Shown: in pieces, positions 23,830 through 33,019 of the stretch
Numbering within the stretch: position 1 is the stretch's first letter
Layout: every line of letters starts with the position of its first letter
Assembly: GCF_900110205.1 (NCBI RefSeq)
Contig: NZ_FOCV01000015.1
Coordinates: forward strand, 1-64,000
Source: Rhizobium tibeticum
Lineage (GTDB): Bacteria > Pseudomonadota > Alphaproteobacteria > Rhizobiales > Rhizobiaceae
Direction: 5' to 3'
DNA length: 64,000 nucleotides
Translations under genes and position numbers: made by a program
Notes under the pieces: model-generated
The model's input: the letters and a program-made list of their open reading frames with translations, nothing else
Told to the model about the DNA's origin: nothing
Databases searched by the model: none

Positions 23830-24642
23830 TCAGACCGCTACTGGTTGTCCGCTATTGGCGGACGAGTGAGCTTCGATCTCGGCTTCAAGTTCGGCCATCG
23901 CCTCGCCGCCAGCCATGAGGTCGGTGATCTCCTCTCGAGTCTTCTCGCCCTTGCGGAAATCGGCTGCCTTCTCGCCCTTGATCAGGACGGCGAAGTGGTC
24001 GCCGACGGTCATCGCATGGATGACGTTGTGGGTGATGAAGATCACTGCCAGACCGCGACGCCGCGCCTCGAGCACGATGCGCAGAACGTGCGCGGCCTCC
24101 TTGACGCCGAGCGCCGCCGTCGGCTCGTCGAGAATGAGCACCCTCGCCCCGAAATGGACAGCGCGTGCGATCGCCAGCGATTGTCGTTCACCGCCGGACA
24201 ACCCGCCAATCAGGCGGTCTCCGTCGTCGATGCGCGTGATGCCGAACTCCCGGACGGCCTTCACCGCGATCTCGTTGGCCTTCTTGCGATCGTAGATCTT
24301 GAAGGGGCCGAAGCCCTTGGTCGGTTCCCGGCCGACGAAGAATGAGCGGCCGATGCTCATAAGCGGGAAGGTACCGCCGAACTGGTGGACAGTCGCAATG
24401 CCCACATCGGCGGCTTCGCGCGGATTGTTGAAGGTCAGAGCCCTTCCTTCGAACTTCACCGTGCCGCTCGTCGGCTTGTAAACGCCGGCGAAGGTCTTGA
24501 TGAGCGTGGACTTACCTGCACCGTTGTCACCGAGCAGACATAGGACTTCGCCTGGATGAACCTTCAGCCTGATGTTGTGCAGGACGTCGATCGGACCGAA
24601 GGACTTATTGACGTTCTCAAGCTCGAGAATTGGCGTTTTCAT
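23830..24642 (-). CDS. Sugar ABC transporter ATP-binding protein (CUT2, single domain)
   Basis: A 270-residue ATPase with Walker A GDNGAGKST, signature LSGGERQSLAIARA, Walker B VLILDEPTAALG and switch His in FITHNVIHAMT. It has one nucleotide-binding domain, like FrcA, rather than the fused two-domain RbsA form, so two copies should assemble on the permease dimer. Its gene is 9 bp from the permease stop. Confidence 0.87.
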   Translation of the reverse strand: MKTPILELENVNKSFGPIDVLHNIRLKVHPGEVLCLLGDNGAGKSTLIKTFAGVYKPTSGTVKFEGRALTFNNPREAADVGIATVHQFGGTFPLMSIGRSFFVGREPTKGFGPFKIYDRKKANEIAVKAVREFGITRIDDGDRLIGGLSGGERQSLAIARAVHFGARVLILDEPTAALGVKEAAHVLRIVLEARRRGLAVIFITHNVIHAMTVGDHFAVLIKGEKAADFRKGEKTREEITDLMAGGEAMAELEAEIEAHSSANSGQPVAV

Positions 24643-24651
24643 ATCCTGTCC

Positions 24652-25647
24652 TCACTTCTTCTTGGGCGAGTAGGTCAGCGCCATGTGACGGAACGTGTTG
24701 TTCATGAGTACGGCAATCAGAAGCATCACGCCGATGATCAGGCTCGACCAGTTGCGGTCGAAGGTGGTGAAGTAGATGCCCTGGTTGACGACCGCGAAGG
24801 TGATCGTGCCGAAGAAGATGCCGATCACGGATCCGAAGCCTCCGGTCAAAAGGACGCCGCCGACGACCACCGAGATGATGGCGTTGAAGATGAACGTCAT
24901 GCCTCCCGAGACCTGAGCCGAGTTAAACAGGATCGCCTGGCACATGCCTACGAACGACGCGCTCGTGGAGGAGAGAACGAACAGGATGATCGTGAGCCCG
25001 GCTGTCGGAATTCCGGCGTTACGGGCGCTGACCCTGTCTCCGCCCATCGCGAAGATCCAGTTCCCATAGGGAGACAGATGGATGAAGAAGACGAAGAGGG
25101 CGGTGATTGCAATCCACCAGATGATGATCACCTGGAAGGAGCCTAACAGGAAGTGACCGAAGAGGAACTTCGCCCAGGGATCCGCTGTTAGCGGCACGCT
25201 GGTCGTTCCTGTGACGAGAACCGATACGCCGAGCATTAGGCCCTGGACCGCAAACAGCGTGCCGAGCGTGACAATCAGTGAGGGAACCGCGGTTCGTACG
25301 ACAAGATAGCCATTCACCAGGCCCACTATGAGCCCTATGCCGATGGAGCCGAGCATACCGACCCAGATCGGGAGACCATAGAAGCCGGAGATGATCGCGA
25401 TGGTCATCGATCCTGCGGGGATCATGGCACCGATCGAAATGTCGAGGTCACCCGCGATCATCAACAGGCCGATCGGCAGGGCGACGATGCCGAGGTTGGC
25501 GGCGACGTTCAGCCAGCTCGCCGCTCCGGCCGGTTCGAGAAACTTGGTGCTTCCAAAGACGATGAAGAACGCAAGCACCCCGACGAGCCCGAGGAACGCG
25601 CCCGCCTCGGGGCGCCGCAAAAGGTTGCCTATTGACAGAGTGTTCAT
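24652..25647 (-). CDS. Sugar ABC transporter permease (CUT2, RbsC type)
   Basis: A 331-residue multi-span permease of the RbsC/FrcC family, with GDLDISIGAM, typical of the family, and about 8-10 hydrophobic spans. Start at the ATG of MNTLSIG; the two-codon extension upstream would begin with TTG and is not needed. It lies downstream of the binding-protein gene after a perfect stem-loop. Confidence 0.87.
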   Translation of the reverse strand: MNTLSIGNLLRRPEAGAFLGLVGVLAFFIVFGSTKFLEPAGAASWLNVAANLGIVALPIGLLMIAGDLDISIGAMIPAGSMTIAIISGFYGLPIWVGMLGSIGIGLIVGLVNGYLVVRTAVPSLIVTLGTLFAVQGLMLGVSVLVTGTTSVPLTADPWAKFLFGHFLLGSFQVIIIWWIAITALFVFFIHLSPYGNWIFAMGGDRVSARNAGIPTAGLTIILFVLSSTSASFVGMCQAILFNSAQVSGGMTFIFNAIISVVVGGVLLTGGFGSVIGIFFGTITFAVVNQGIYFTTFDRNWSSLIIGVMLLIAVLMNNTFRHMALTYSPKKK

Positions 25648-25690
25648 GTGCAAAATCCTAACAAGGCTTCGAACCGAAGTGCCGTCGTCT

Positions 25691-25717
25691 TCGACCCGCA
25701 GCGGTCCTGCGGGTCGA
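25691..25717 (-). terminator. Intercistronic stem-loop after the sugar-binding protein gene
   Basis: TCGACCCGCAG (25691-25701) pairs with CTGCGGGTCGA (25707-25717), a perfect 11-bp stem with a 5-nt loop, between the binding-protein and permease genes. It matches the arrangement seen in the other two ABC operons of the window. Confidence 0.6.
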
Positions 25718-25733
25718 GCTTGACGAGAACCGA

Positions 25734-26711
25734 TTATCGGGCGCCGCTTTTGACGCCGGCCATGGTCGCATCGATGTTGGATGCGTCGACGATGCCTGGG
25801 CCGGTGAGGACCGGCGCAGTCGGAAGGTTCGTTCCGTAGTCGAGATGCGACGCCAGCAGCGTGACACTGAGGATCGACTGCAGATACGGCTGCTGATCGA
25901 TAGCGAAGGTCTGCGAGCCATCCTTGATGCGAGCCAAGCCTGACGCGTTAAGATCGAAGGTACCGTGCGATACCTTGCCGACCTTTCCTGCCTGGTTGAT
26001 CCCGCTTGCAGCTGCATCGGCATCTGTCGCGCTGACGTTTATGATACCGTCAATGCTGTCGTCCTGGAGAAGCGTGGCCTTCACCGCCTCCGCAATCGCG
26101 GTCTGATCCCCGAAGCTCGTCGCAGGAAGGGGAAGCTGCTTGCCCTGTCCGCCTTTCGCCGCAATACCGTCGATCACGCCTTTGCAGCGGGCTTCCTGAT
26201 TGGCAGCACCTGGAACCGTGTTGACACAAATGACATTTTTTGCGCCTTTCGATCCGAGATATTCACCGCCTGCCTTGCCTGCCACATACTCATCGGAGCC
26301 AACATAGTTGATCGCGCCTAATTCACGCGCCTTTTCAATATTGCCGGCATTCATGAGAATGACTTTGATCCCCGCCTGGACCGCAGCCTTGATCGCCTCG
26401 TCCTCGGCTTCCGGAACCCAGTCCGGCACAACGATACCCGTGACACCCTGGCTCATCGCAGTGCGAACAAGCTGGGCGGCGTCCGGACCAAGATTGTCAT
26501 AGGTTTGAAGCTGGAGGTAGCTGACCGAGCCGCCATTCTTTTCGACAACCAGACGGGCATCATCCACGCCCTTCTTGATCCGGCTCCAGAACTCATCGTC
26601 TGTTTTCCCGCCAACGACGGCGATATTGGCGGCCAGCACGGTGGATGCGCCGAGCGCCACGACGGCTGCAAGGGACAGCGCCCCTTTCAGGACGGCTTTT
26701 GAAAACTGCAT
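25734..26711 (-). CDS. Sugar ABC transporter substrate-binding protein (CUT2)
   Basis: A 325-residue periplasmic-binding protein of the ribose/inositol type. Residues 1-27 are a signal peptide (Lys near the start, hydrophobic core, TVLAA). The mature part shows NIAVVGGKTDDEFWSRIKKG and the hinge-typical GIVVPDWVPEAEDEAI. Start at MQFSKAV after GGGAGGAAG. It is the first gene of the leftward operon and is divergent from a LacI-type gene. Confidence 0.87.
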   Translation of the reverse strand: MQFSKAVLKGALSLAAVVALGASTVLAANIAVVGGKTDDEFWSRIKKGVDDARLVVEKNGGSVSYLQLQTYDNLGPDAAQLVRTAMSQGVTGIVVPDWVPEAEDEAIKAAVQAGIKVILMNAGNIEKARELGAINYVGSDEYVAGKAGGEYLGSKGAKNVICVNTVPGAANQEARCKGVIDGIAAKGGQGKQLPLPATSFGDQTAIAEAVKATLLQDDSIDGIINVSATDADAAASGINQAGKVGKVSHGTFDLNASGLARIKDGSQTFAIDQQPYLQSILSVTLLASHLDYGTNLPTAPVLTGPGIVDASNIDATMAGVKSGAR

Positions 26712-26789
26712 AGAACTTCCTCCCATGTTGCACGCGGGATGACATCTCCCTGAGCGATCCCGGCAACGCGAGAGAAGAGTTAGCAAATA

Positions 26790-26838
26790 GAACGTTTGTT
26801 CGAAACAGTTATTGCATTAGAATAGATATTTTGTATCT
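26790..26838. promoter_or_regulatory. Divergent promoter region with two inverted repeats
   Basis: GAAC-GTTT-GTTC at 26790-26801 and AGATA-N5-TATCT at 26824-26838 are short inverted repeats between the divergent binding-protein and LacI-type genes. TTGCAT (26812-26817) with TATCTT (26834-26839) at 16-bp spacing could form the rightward promoter. The repeats are candidate operators for the adjacent regulator. Confidence 0.4.
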
Positions 26839-26871
26839 TCTATATCAAAGCCAAATGATGCGGAAAATCTC

Positions 26872-27906
26872 ATGAAGAAACGTCCCACGATCGCCGATCT
26901 CGCTCGCACTGCGAGCGTCAGCATTGCTACCGTCAATCGGATTTTGGCGGGCTCGGCTTCCGTGCGCCCGCGGACGATCGAGAAGGTCGAACGCGCAGCC
27001 GAGCAAATTGGCTTTTATGGTCTCGGCGTCATTGAGGATCGCTTGCGGCGCGCCCTTCCAAGCTACAGGTTCGGTTTTCTGCTCCAGCAGTCGAGCCGGG
27101 ATCTTTATCGACTTTTCGGATCGAAGATCATCGAAGCGGCATCGCGACGGGTCAATGAGAAGGTTGAGCCCATAGTCGAGTTTGTCGACGTCCTCGAACC
27201 CCAGAATATTGCAAATCGGCTCGCTGCGCTCGGCGAGCGGTGTGATGCGGTTGCCATTATCGCTGGAGATCACCCCCTTATAGGACAGACCATCCACTCA
27301 CTGCGCACCAGCGGCAAGCCGGTGGTGACCTACATCACGGATCAATCGGCGCCTGATCGGGCGGGCTACGTTGGAACGGATAATTGGAAATTGGGGAGGA
27401 CTGCGGCATGGTTTTTGGCCCAGACGATCCCCGACGCCGGCCGGATAGCCGTCTTCATTGGGAACCATCGATACCAGTGTCAGGACATATGCGATGCGAG
27501 TTTCCGCTCCTACATGCGCGAGCACGCGCCTCACCTCCAAATCGACGACAGCCGACCGACACACGAGGAGTCCCAGCAAGCCTATCAGATGGTTCGCGAG
27601 CTGCTCGCAGATACCGATGACTTACGAGGGATATACATCGTCGGCGGCGGAATCTCTGGTGTTTTGAAGGCGCTACGCGAATCCGACGATGTAAAGCGCA
27701 GCCGGGTGCGCGTCATATGTCGCGACATCGGCCCCGAGACGCGCAAGGGGCTGACCGAGGGTCTGATAACGGCAGCCTTATGTCATCCGCTGGACAAGAT
27801 TTCCGAGGAGTTGATCGCAACGATGGTCACCGCACTGGAAGACCGCGGAGACACTATACTGCAGCGCGTGGTGCCGTTCGAGATCATCACGCCCGAGAGC
27901 GTATAG
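26872..27906 (+). CDS. LacI-family transcriptional regulator
   Basis: A 344-residue protein. The helix-turn-helix (about 5-25, TIADLARTASVSIATVNRIL) and hinge are followed by a periplasmic-binding-protein-like sensor domain (from YRFGFLLQQ). It is divergent from the CUT2 operon and should control it, with a sugar or polyol as effector. The ribosome site is weak (GCGGAAAA). Confidence 0.85.
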   Translation: MKKRPTIADLARTASVSIATVNRILAGSASVRPRTIEKVERAAEQIGFYGLGVIEDRLRRALPSYRFGFLLQQSSRDLYRLFGSKIIEAASRRVNEKVEPIVEFVDVLEPQNIANRLAALGERCDAVAIIAGDHPLIGQTIHSLRTSGKPVVTYITDQSAPDRAGYVGTDNWKLGRTAAWFLAQTIPDAGRIAVFIGNHRYQCQDICDASFRSYMREHAPHLQIDDSRPTHEESQQAYQMVRELLADTDDLRGIYIVGGGISGVLKALRESDDVKRSRVRVICRDIGPETRKGLTEGLITAALCHPLDKISEELIATMVTALEDRGDTILQRVVPFEIITPESV

Positions 27907-27935
27907 GCAACCGCGCGCCAAACAGTCGGATCAAT

Positions 27936-28174
27936 TCAACACGATGCCATAGCTTGCGCGCCTGTGATCTCGACCAACGAACCACACATGAACGCGCCCT
28001 CGGCCGACGCCAGGAAGGCGACGAGTGCTGCCACTTCCTCGGGCTTACCGATACGGGCGAACGGCACGAGCTTGTCCAGATCGGCGATCGTCCGACCCGA
28101 CCGCATCACGCCTCAAGCATGGGCGTGTGGATTTCTCCTGGGCAGACCACTTTCACGCGAACCCTGTTTGGAGC
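27936..28174 (-). pseudogene. C-terminal remnant of a short-chain dehydrogenase
   Basis: The minus strand reads VRVKVVCPGEIHTPMLEA, then a stop, and in the next frame continues DKLVPFARIGKPEEVAALVA and ends in an EITGAQAM tail. This is the NxVCPGxxxTPM to C-terminus part of an SDR, frameshifted in the middle and without the Rossmann N-terminus. It lies convergent to the LacI-type gene. Confidence 0.6.
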
Positions 28175-28259
28175 ATAGATCTGGCAGGCACATGCAGATC
28201 TTGCCGCCTGTTTCCGCATGGCTGCGATACGGTATGGATGAAGGCGTCGGCATCCTCAC

Positions 28260-28508
28260 CTAAAAAATGCATCCGCGGGATGCAAGCTGCATCTTTCGGC
28301 GAATGATAATGTTCATGCTCTTGCCGGAGTTCTTTGCTTTCGTCAGCAGTTTAGCGCAAGTTTTCGGGCTAAGCTTGCCGTCAGGATTTTTCGGAGTTGT
28401 TTGCTCGGAGATTGTCGGGCGCGCTGCCATGCCTTGGGCGGCGACATATGCCGGCATGAAAAAAAGGGGCGCAAGGCTGATCATCAGCACATATCTGACC
28501 TTAAGCAT
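28260..28508 (-). CDS. Small predicted secreted protein, unknown function
   Basis: An 82-residue frame with a clear signal peptide (about 1-25, ending AYVAA before QGMAARP) and a Lys-rich mature part with two Cys residues (KTCAKLL and the RGCIF end). AGGA lies 10 nt before the ATG. It sits just downstream of the alginate-type operon on the same strand and might belong to it. No family is recognised. Confidence 0.45.
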   Translation of the reverse strand: MLKVRYVLMISLAPLFFMPAYVAAQGMAARPTISEQTTPKNPDGKLSPKTCAKLLTKAKNSGKSMNIIIRRKMQLASRGCIF

Positions 28509-28555
28509 TTGTGGGCTTTCCTATCCTTGAGTGACGTCTGATTGAGGATGAACTC

Positions 28556-29632
28556 TCAATCCCCGGAGTATTGCTCGGTCAGATTGCCCCCAAGATTCGA
28601 GTTCGATAGTGGCCTGTACTTCTTAGCAAGGCGCAGTGCCCTCTCATCTTTTTCATATGTCAGATAAGGCTCCAGCCATGCGAGTTGAAAGGGTTCCAAC
28701 GTCTCGCTGCCCATGGAAAAGGACTGCTCAGTTCCGGCCTTGGCCGCTGCGAGTTCCGGTTTTTCGACCGCCGAAAGCGTGAAATCCACGATCTTGGCAA
28801 GCTTTCCATCACACACGGCAAAGCTATCGGCTGCGTGGCCTTTCAGGCGTACTGCATTGACGACCAGGGGCGCCACCGCGTGCAATTGATAATGCAAGGC
28901 TTTGTCCCCTCTCTTCATTTCGAAGGGAAGCGCTCCAGCCTCGTCGGCCGAACAGACGACCATCTCCGTTGACTTCGCACCCCAGGCAACCTGCTCATCG
29001 TCATTTGTCGCCAGACCGATTTGCGCGACCGCAAGTCCGGCCCAGGCGCGAAGGTTGTTCTGCGACGCCATCGGTGGCGCGTCATTCTCGAAGAAGGATT
29101 CCAGCTTGTGGCCAAGGGGCGCCAACCACGCCTCGATTTCCACTTTCTGCTTGCTCGGCGGTGGCGTTCGGGCCTTCGCTTCATTGTAGGCAATTGCGAT
29201 CCCGGCCAGGCGCGGGGAAATGGCGAGCTTCGCATTCATTGTTCCGAGATCGGACAAGGCGCCGGCATTTGCCCATGTGGCCAGTGCGGTATAGAGACAC
29301 CGGCGTTTCTCGATGTCGGAGGGCTTGGTGGCAGACGATCCGTGAGAGAGTGCGGCTACTGACCTGACAAAGAGATCTATGGGTCGTAGTGCCTTGTTGA
29401 CAGCTGCGTTGCTTTCCTGGTCAAGCTCTGAGCGGGACGCGTCACCCTTTTCATAACGGCTGCCAAGCTCAAGGCTTGTAACCGGCGTGGGCACTCTCGG
29501 GCACTTCTGTTCGGCCTGTGCAGGATGGTCGCCGACGGCAAGCAGCCCCAGTACCAAAAACGAAACAAGAGCACCCTGACGAAGCTTGCCAAGCCCCTTG
29601 ATCCATGCCGGGCGGGAAACATACCTTCTCAT
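28556..29632 (-). CDS. AlgL-like alginate lyase family protein, catalytic His replaced
   Basis: A 358-residue protein with a signal peptide (cleavage near 40) and the helical alginate-lyase fold of PF05426. The family NNHxxW motif appears as NNLRAW (192-197), with Leu194 in place of the catalytic His, while Tyr248 of the ALxYxxxAxxPL motif is kept. In Pseudomonas AlgL is a periplasmic lyase that clears stray polymer. This version is probably inactive on alginate or uses altered chemistry; the alignment is by eye. It is the last gene of the 12-gene leftward locus, its ATG directly after the preceding stop. Confidence 0.7.
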   Translation of the reverse strand: MRRYVSRPAWIKGLGKLRQGALVSFLVLGLLAVGDHPAQAEQKCPRVPTPVTSLELGSRYEKGDASRSELDQESNAAVNKALRPIDLFVRSVAALSHGSSATKPSDIEKRRCLYTALATWANAGALSDLGTMNAKLAISPRLAGIAIAYNEAKARTPPPSKQKVEIEAWLAPLGHKLESFFENDAPPMASQNNLRAWAGLAVAQIGLATNDDEQVAWGAKSTEMVVCSADEAGALPFEMKRGDKALHYQLHAVAPLVVNAVRLKGHAADSFAVCDGKLAKIVDFTLSAVEKPELAAAKAGTEQSFSMGSETLEPFQLAWLEPYLTYEKDERALRLAKKYRPLSNSNLGGNLTEQYSGD

Positions 29633-32368
29633 CTAGTTCACCTTCATTGCCATGACAGCCAGCATTTCGTTTGCTTGCTTGTTGCCGAGACGGGCTGCCT
29701 TTTCCAGCCAGGCCTTCGCCTGAGGCAACGACGGCTGGGTGCCGATTCCGTAGGCGTAGTTCTGCGCCAGCAGCACCATTGACTCCGCATCGCCTTTGTC
29801 CGCCGCCTTCTGAAACAGATCCGTGGCGTTTGAGGCGGCTTCCGCACCGGCATTCGTTGCAAGCTTCAGCTTTGCGAATTCGCGCATCCCGATAGGGTCA
29901 CCCGTATCTGCCGATCGTTCGTAGATCGACGCAAGATCAACGCGTGCCAAAACAAGTTGGTAGATGGCCTTGTGCGATCGCGCCAAGCCGGTCAGGCGGC
30001 TAGCAACCCGTTCGGCCGGAGCATGTTCGATAACATCGACCATCAGTTCGGTTGCTTTCTCAGGCGAGAACTGTTGGTTCTGTTTGTCGGTGTAGGTTTT
30101 CAAGAGGTACTGCTCGGCCTTCGCGTCGCCGCCGCGGGCCGCGATTTCGAACAGGCGCATGGCGCTGTTGCGTGCCTCTGCCGATGCAACTGCAGCATAG
30201 ACTTCAGCCAACAATCGTGCTCTCCACGGCTTTCCCTCCGAGAAAGCCTCGCCAACATCCATCCAGGCGCGCGATCTCGTTGGCTGACCGAGATCCGAAT
30301 AGGCATGCGCCATTGAAAGTGCCGAATCGAACGAGCAGTCCATGACGCTTTGAGCGCGCAGCAGGTAACCCTGTTTCAAATTGACATCGCTCACTTGCCG
30401 GGCCGCGAAAATCAGTGCGTCAGCATCCCCGCGATCGGCGATGGCCGGCAGGTATTGCTTGTAGACGTCAAGGGGCACAGCAAACGTTTCGGCAAGCAGT
30501 TGCATGGCCCTTCCATTGCCGTTTGCAGCTTCCAAACGCAGGTTCTTTTCGGCTGAGGCCGCAAGGGTAGGGTCATCCCTGAACGAGGACAGTATCAACT
30601 CGCCAGCCCCGACCCGCGCAGCCGGGCTGCCCCGATCGGCAGCGGCCAGAAGTCGGTCGAGCGCGGCGCGTTTCTTGCTGGCATCATCGCCCACCGCCTG
30701 CAGCATCAAGGCGGCAAACGCCGCCTCGGCGTCCGGGCTCGTTGACAAGCGCTCGTCCCACTCTTTGATAGCGTGAGCGTCCGTTCCAATTGCCTTGAGA
30801 TACCAGAGGTAGGCAGCAATCAACTTTGGTTGGCCATTCAGCGCACCCGATTGAAGCAGGGCTGCCGCAGAGGTGTTCGCTTGATGAGCGAGCTCCTCGA
30901 TGTCTTCGACTGACCATGCGCCGCCCTGCGTTCCCTTGGCGGCGTTCGCCCAATAGGCCGCCTGCTCGAGGCGAGGTCCGTCGGGCGCGTGACACAAGTA
31001 GGCATCGCGCAGATCATTCATGGTGTCGGTCCGGCCAAAGTTGTCAAGGAGCGCCAATAGAAGGTTGATCCCCTCGTCGAAATTCCCCTCGCCAGTACTG
31101 CCCATGCGAATGGCGGCCAGACTGTGCATGGACGTCATGTCACGACGCTCGGCTCCTTTGGCGAAGAGCTGGCTTGCCTGGTCGCGAGTTTTCCAATAGC
31201 CGTCCGTCTCGATTGCAAGATTTGCCAGCCTGGCGAAAACCCAACCGGGCGCATCGTTTAGTGACGCGAGTTCGTTCAACGCTTGAACATACTTCTCCCG
31301 GGCATCCGGCGCGTCGGAGTAAAGGTTTGCGAGCCTGATCAGGCTGCTGCGATGACCTGATGCCACAGCCTGACGATAATAATACTCGGATTTCTCAAGA
31401 TCTTTCGGAACGATCGCCCCGATCTCGTAAACGTGGCCGAGCTCGGACTGAGCGGCAACCACACCATGGTCGGCCGCGAACTTGAGGTAGCGCATCAGGA
31501 CTGCGTTGTCCTTGCGGATATCGGAGCTTTCCATGTGATAGCGAGCGACCTTCCAGGCGGCATTGCCGTCTCCGAGGTCGGCTGCAAAGCGTAACCACGC
31601 CTCCGAGATCGTGCGGTTCTGCTGAACCACTTCCCCCTTTTCATATTCTCTGGCAATGCGCGCGACCCGGTCGCAAATTCCACTGTCAAGTTTTCCCACC
31701 ATCGCGCCGAAGGCCATTGTTATGGCGAGCGATGGGTCAACCGTCCAACCCTCGATGCTCTGTCCGTCGAGGTTTCGTTTGGCAAGCTGCAGGAGCGCAT
31801 TTGGATTTCCGCCATAGGCGGCGTTGACAAGGTAGGAAAGGGCCTTTGTCGTGTCTTTCTGATCGGTAACGCCGTTCAGGATCAGCTCTGCGGCCAGGTC
31901 CAGATCCTTCGGCGTACTGGTTTCCGCGTGTGCAACGAAAGCCTCGATCGCTCCGGTGTCGTTCAGCTCATCGATCTTTCCCGCCCGAAGGTAGAGCGTG
32001 ATCCTCTCCGCCTCCAAATCCTGTGGTTTCATGTCGGTGTTCAGGCCGGGCAGCAGTTCGATCATGCGTGCGATGACAGGAAAATAGACTTCCGGATCGA
32101 TGTCGCGAAGTCGTTGCGCCTCGCGCTGAACCAGCCACGGTGCCATCTTCGGAAGCGACTTGCGGTCCCAGGAAAGCCATCGATCAATGACCTCTCCATC
32201 CGGCGCCCGTTGAATACATATCGGCTTCACCTCAACCTTGGGCGGCAGGAAATCGATGGCGACTGGACCTGCCCGCACCTGGCCGGCGGTCGCTGCGAGC
32301 CATAGGCACGCAGCAACGGTCCCGACAAGCGAAGAAGGAATGCGTCGAAAGGCATGAAACGACATCAT
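29633..32368 (-). CDS. Large Sel1/TPR-repeat protein, AlgK-like
   Basis: A 911-residue protein with an N-terminal signal peptide (about 1-33) and many Sel1-like repeats of about 36 residues (for example AAQSELGHVYEIGAIVPKDL and SMVLLAQNYAYGIGT). Pseudomonas AlgK is a 475-residue Sel1-repeat lipoprotein that docks AlgX and the AlgE porin. This protein is about twice as long and lacks an obvious lipobox. By position and repeat type it is likely the periplasmic scaffold of the secretion complex. The start is 6 bp after the algF stop. Confidence 0.7.
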   Translation of the reverse strand: MMSFHAFRRIPSSLVGTVAACLWLAATAGQVRAGPVAIDFLPPKVEVKPICIQRAPDGEVIDRWLSWDRKSLPKMAPWLVQREAQRLRDIDPEVYFPVIARMIELLPGLNTDMKPQDLEAERITLYLRAGKIDELNDTGAIEAFVAHAETSTPKDLDLAAELILNGVTDQKDTTKALSYLVNAAYGGNPNALLQLAKRNLDGQSIEGWTVDPSLAITMAFGAMVGKLDSGICDRVARIAREYEKGEVVQQNRTISEAWLRFAADLGDGNAAWKVARYHMESSDIRKDNAVLMRYLKFAADHGVVAAQSELGHVYEIGAIVPKDLEKSEYYYRQAVASGHRSSLIRLANLYSDAPDAREKYVQALNELASLNDAPGWVFARLANLAIETDGYWKTRDQASQLFAKGAERRDMTSMHSLAAIRMGSTGEGNFDEGINLLLALLDNFGRTDTMNDLRDAYLCHAPDGPRLEQAAYWANAAKGTQGGAWSVEDIEELAHQANTSAAALLQSGALNGQPKLIAAYLWYLKAIGTDAHAIKEWDERLSTSPDAEAAFAALMLQAVGDDASKKRAALDRLLAAADRGSPAARVGAGELILSSFRDDPTLAASAEKNLRLEAANGNGRAMQLLAETFAVPLDVYKQYLPAIADRGDADALIFAARQVSDVNLKQGYLLRAQSVMDCSFDSALSMAHAYSDLGQPTRSRAWMDVGEAFSEGKPWRARLLAEVYAAVASAEARNSAMRLFEIAARGGDAKAEQYLLKTYTDKQNQQFSPEKATELMVDVIEHAPAERVASRLTGLARSHKAIYQLVLARVDLASIYERSADTGDPIGMREFAKLKLATNAGAEAASNATDLFQKAADKGDAESMVLLAQNYAYGIGTQPSLPQAKAWLEKAARLGNKQANEMLAVMAMKVN

Positions 32369-32374
32369 TGTCCC

Positions 32375-33019
32375 CTATTGGCTCAAGTGGTTTTCAGCGG
32401 CGACGACGTGGTAGTCGCCCTTGCTGCCTGAGAGAACGATGGAAAACCCCGCTCGCCTCTTCAGGTCGATCTTTTCGGTTTGGGCGATCGTCTTGCCGTC
32501 CTGCTGGATAACGAAGCCGAGACTGAGCGGTGCCCTTAGAGATACGCTCTGAGAGGTTCCGGAGGCGACCGCATTGAGTGCAGTTGCATTCGCAGCAGGC
32601 ACGACCAGATCGACTGTTTGCAGGTCAGTGAGATTGTAAAGATAGACCTGAGCCTTCGACGGGTCATCCTTGACGCCATCGACGTAAAGTTTCGCTTGTC
32701 CATCTGACAGCTTGGCATAGGTGTAGTATTTGCCGGGGTCGGCGGTCACCTTCGTGCTCTCTGCGCCGATGGACATGTCGACGTCACCAGGTTTGACGGT
32801 GACATAGGGTGACACTCCTTCGGTGAAATTTGCGACTTGAGCCCCAGCGATGACGGCCGACGAGGCATTCATGTCGACAATGCGGATGAACGAGCCGTTC
32901 GGGTCAACGGGCTTGCCGTAAAGCCCGGCGTCTTGCGCCAATCCCGTTATCGGCGTGGTCAAAGCCAACATCGCGACGCAAAGAGTTGCACATGTGCGAG
33001 ATATGATCATTTCCATCAC
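32375..33019 (-). CDS. algF: Alginate O-acetyltransferase component AlgF
   Basis: A 214-residue periplasmic protein with a signal peptide (about 1-29) and the AlgF pattern of two beta-rich halves: AGLYGKPVDPNGSFIRIVD, the YVTVKPGDVDMSI stretch and a C-terminal half that includes KIDLKRRAGFSIVL. AlgF works with AlgI, AlgJ and AlgX in adding acetyl groups to mannuronate. Its start overlaps the stop of the AlgX-like gene by 4 bp. Confidence 0.8.
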   Translation of the reverse strand: MMEMIISRTCATLCVAMLALTTPITGLAQDAGLYGKPVDPNGSFIRIVDMNASSAVIAGAQVANFTEGVSPYVTVKPGDVDMSIGAESTKVTADPGKYYTYAKLSDGQAKLYVDGVKDDPSKAQVYLYNLTDLQTVDLVVPAANATALNAVASGTSQSVSLRAPLSLGFVIQQDGKTIAQTEKIDLKRRAGFSIVLSGSKGDYHVVAAENHLSQ

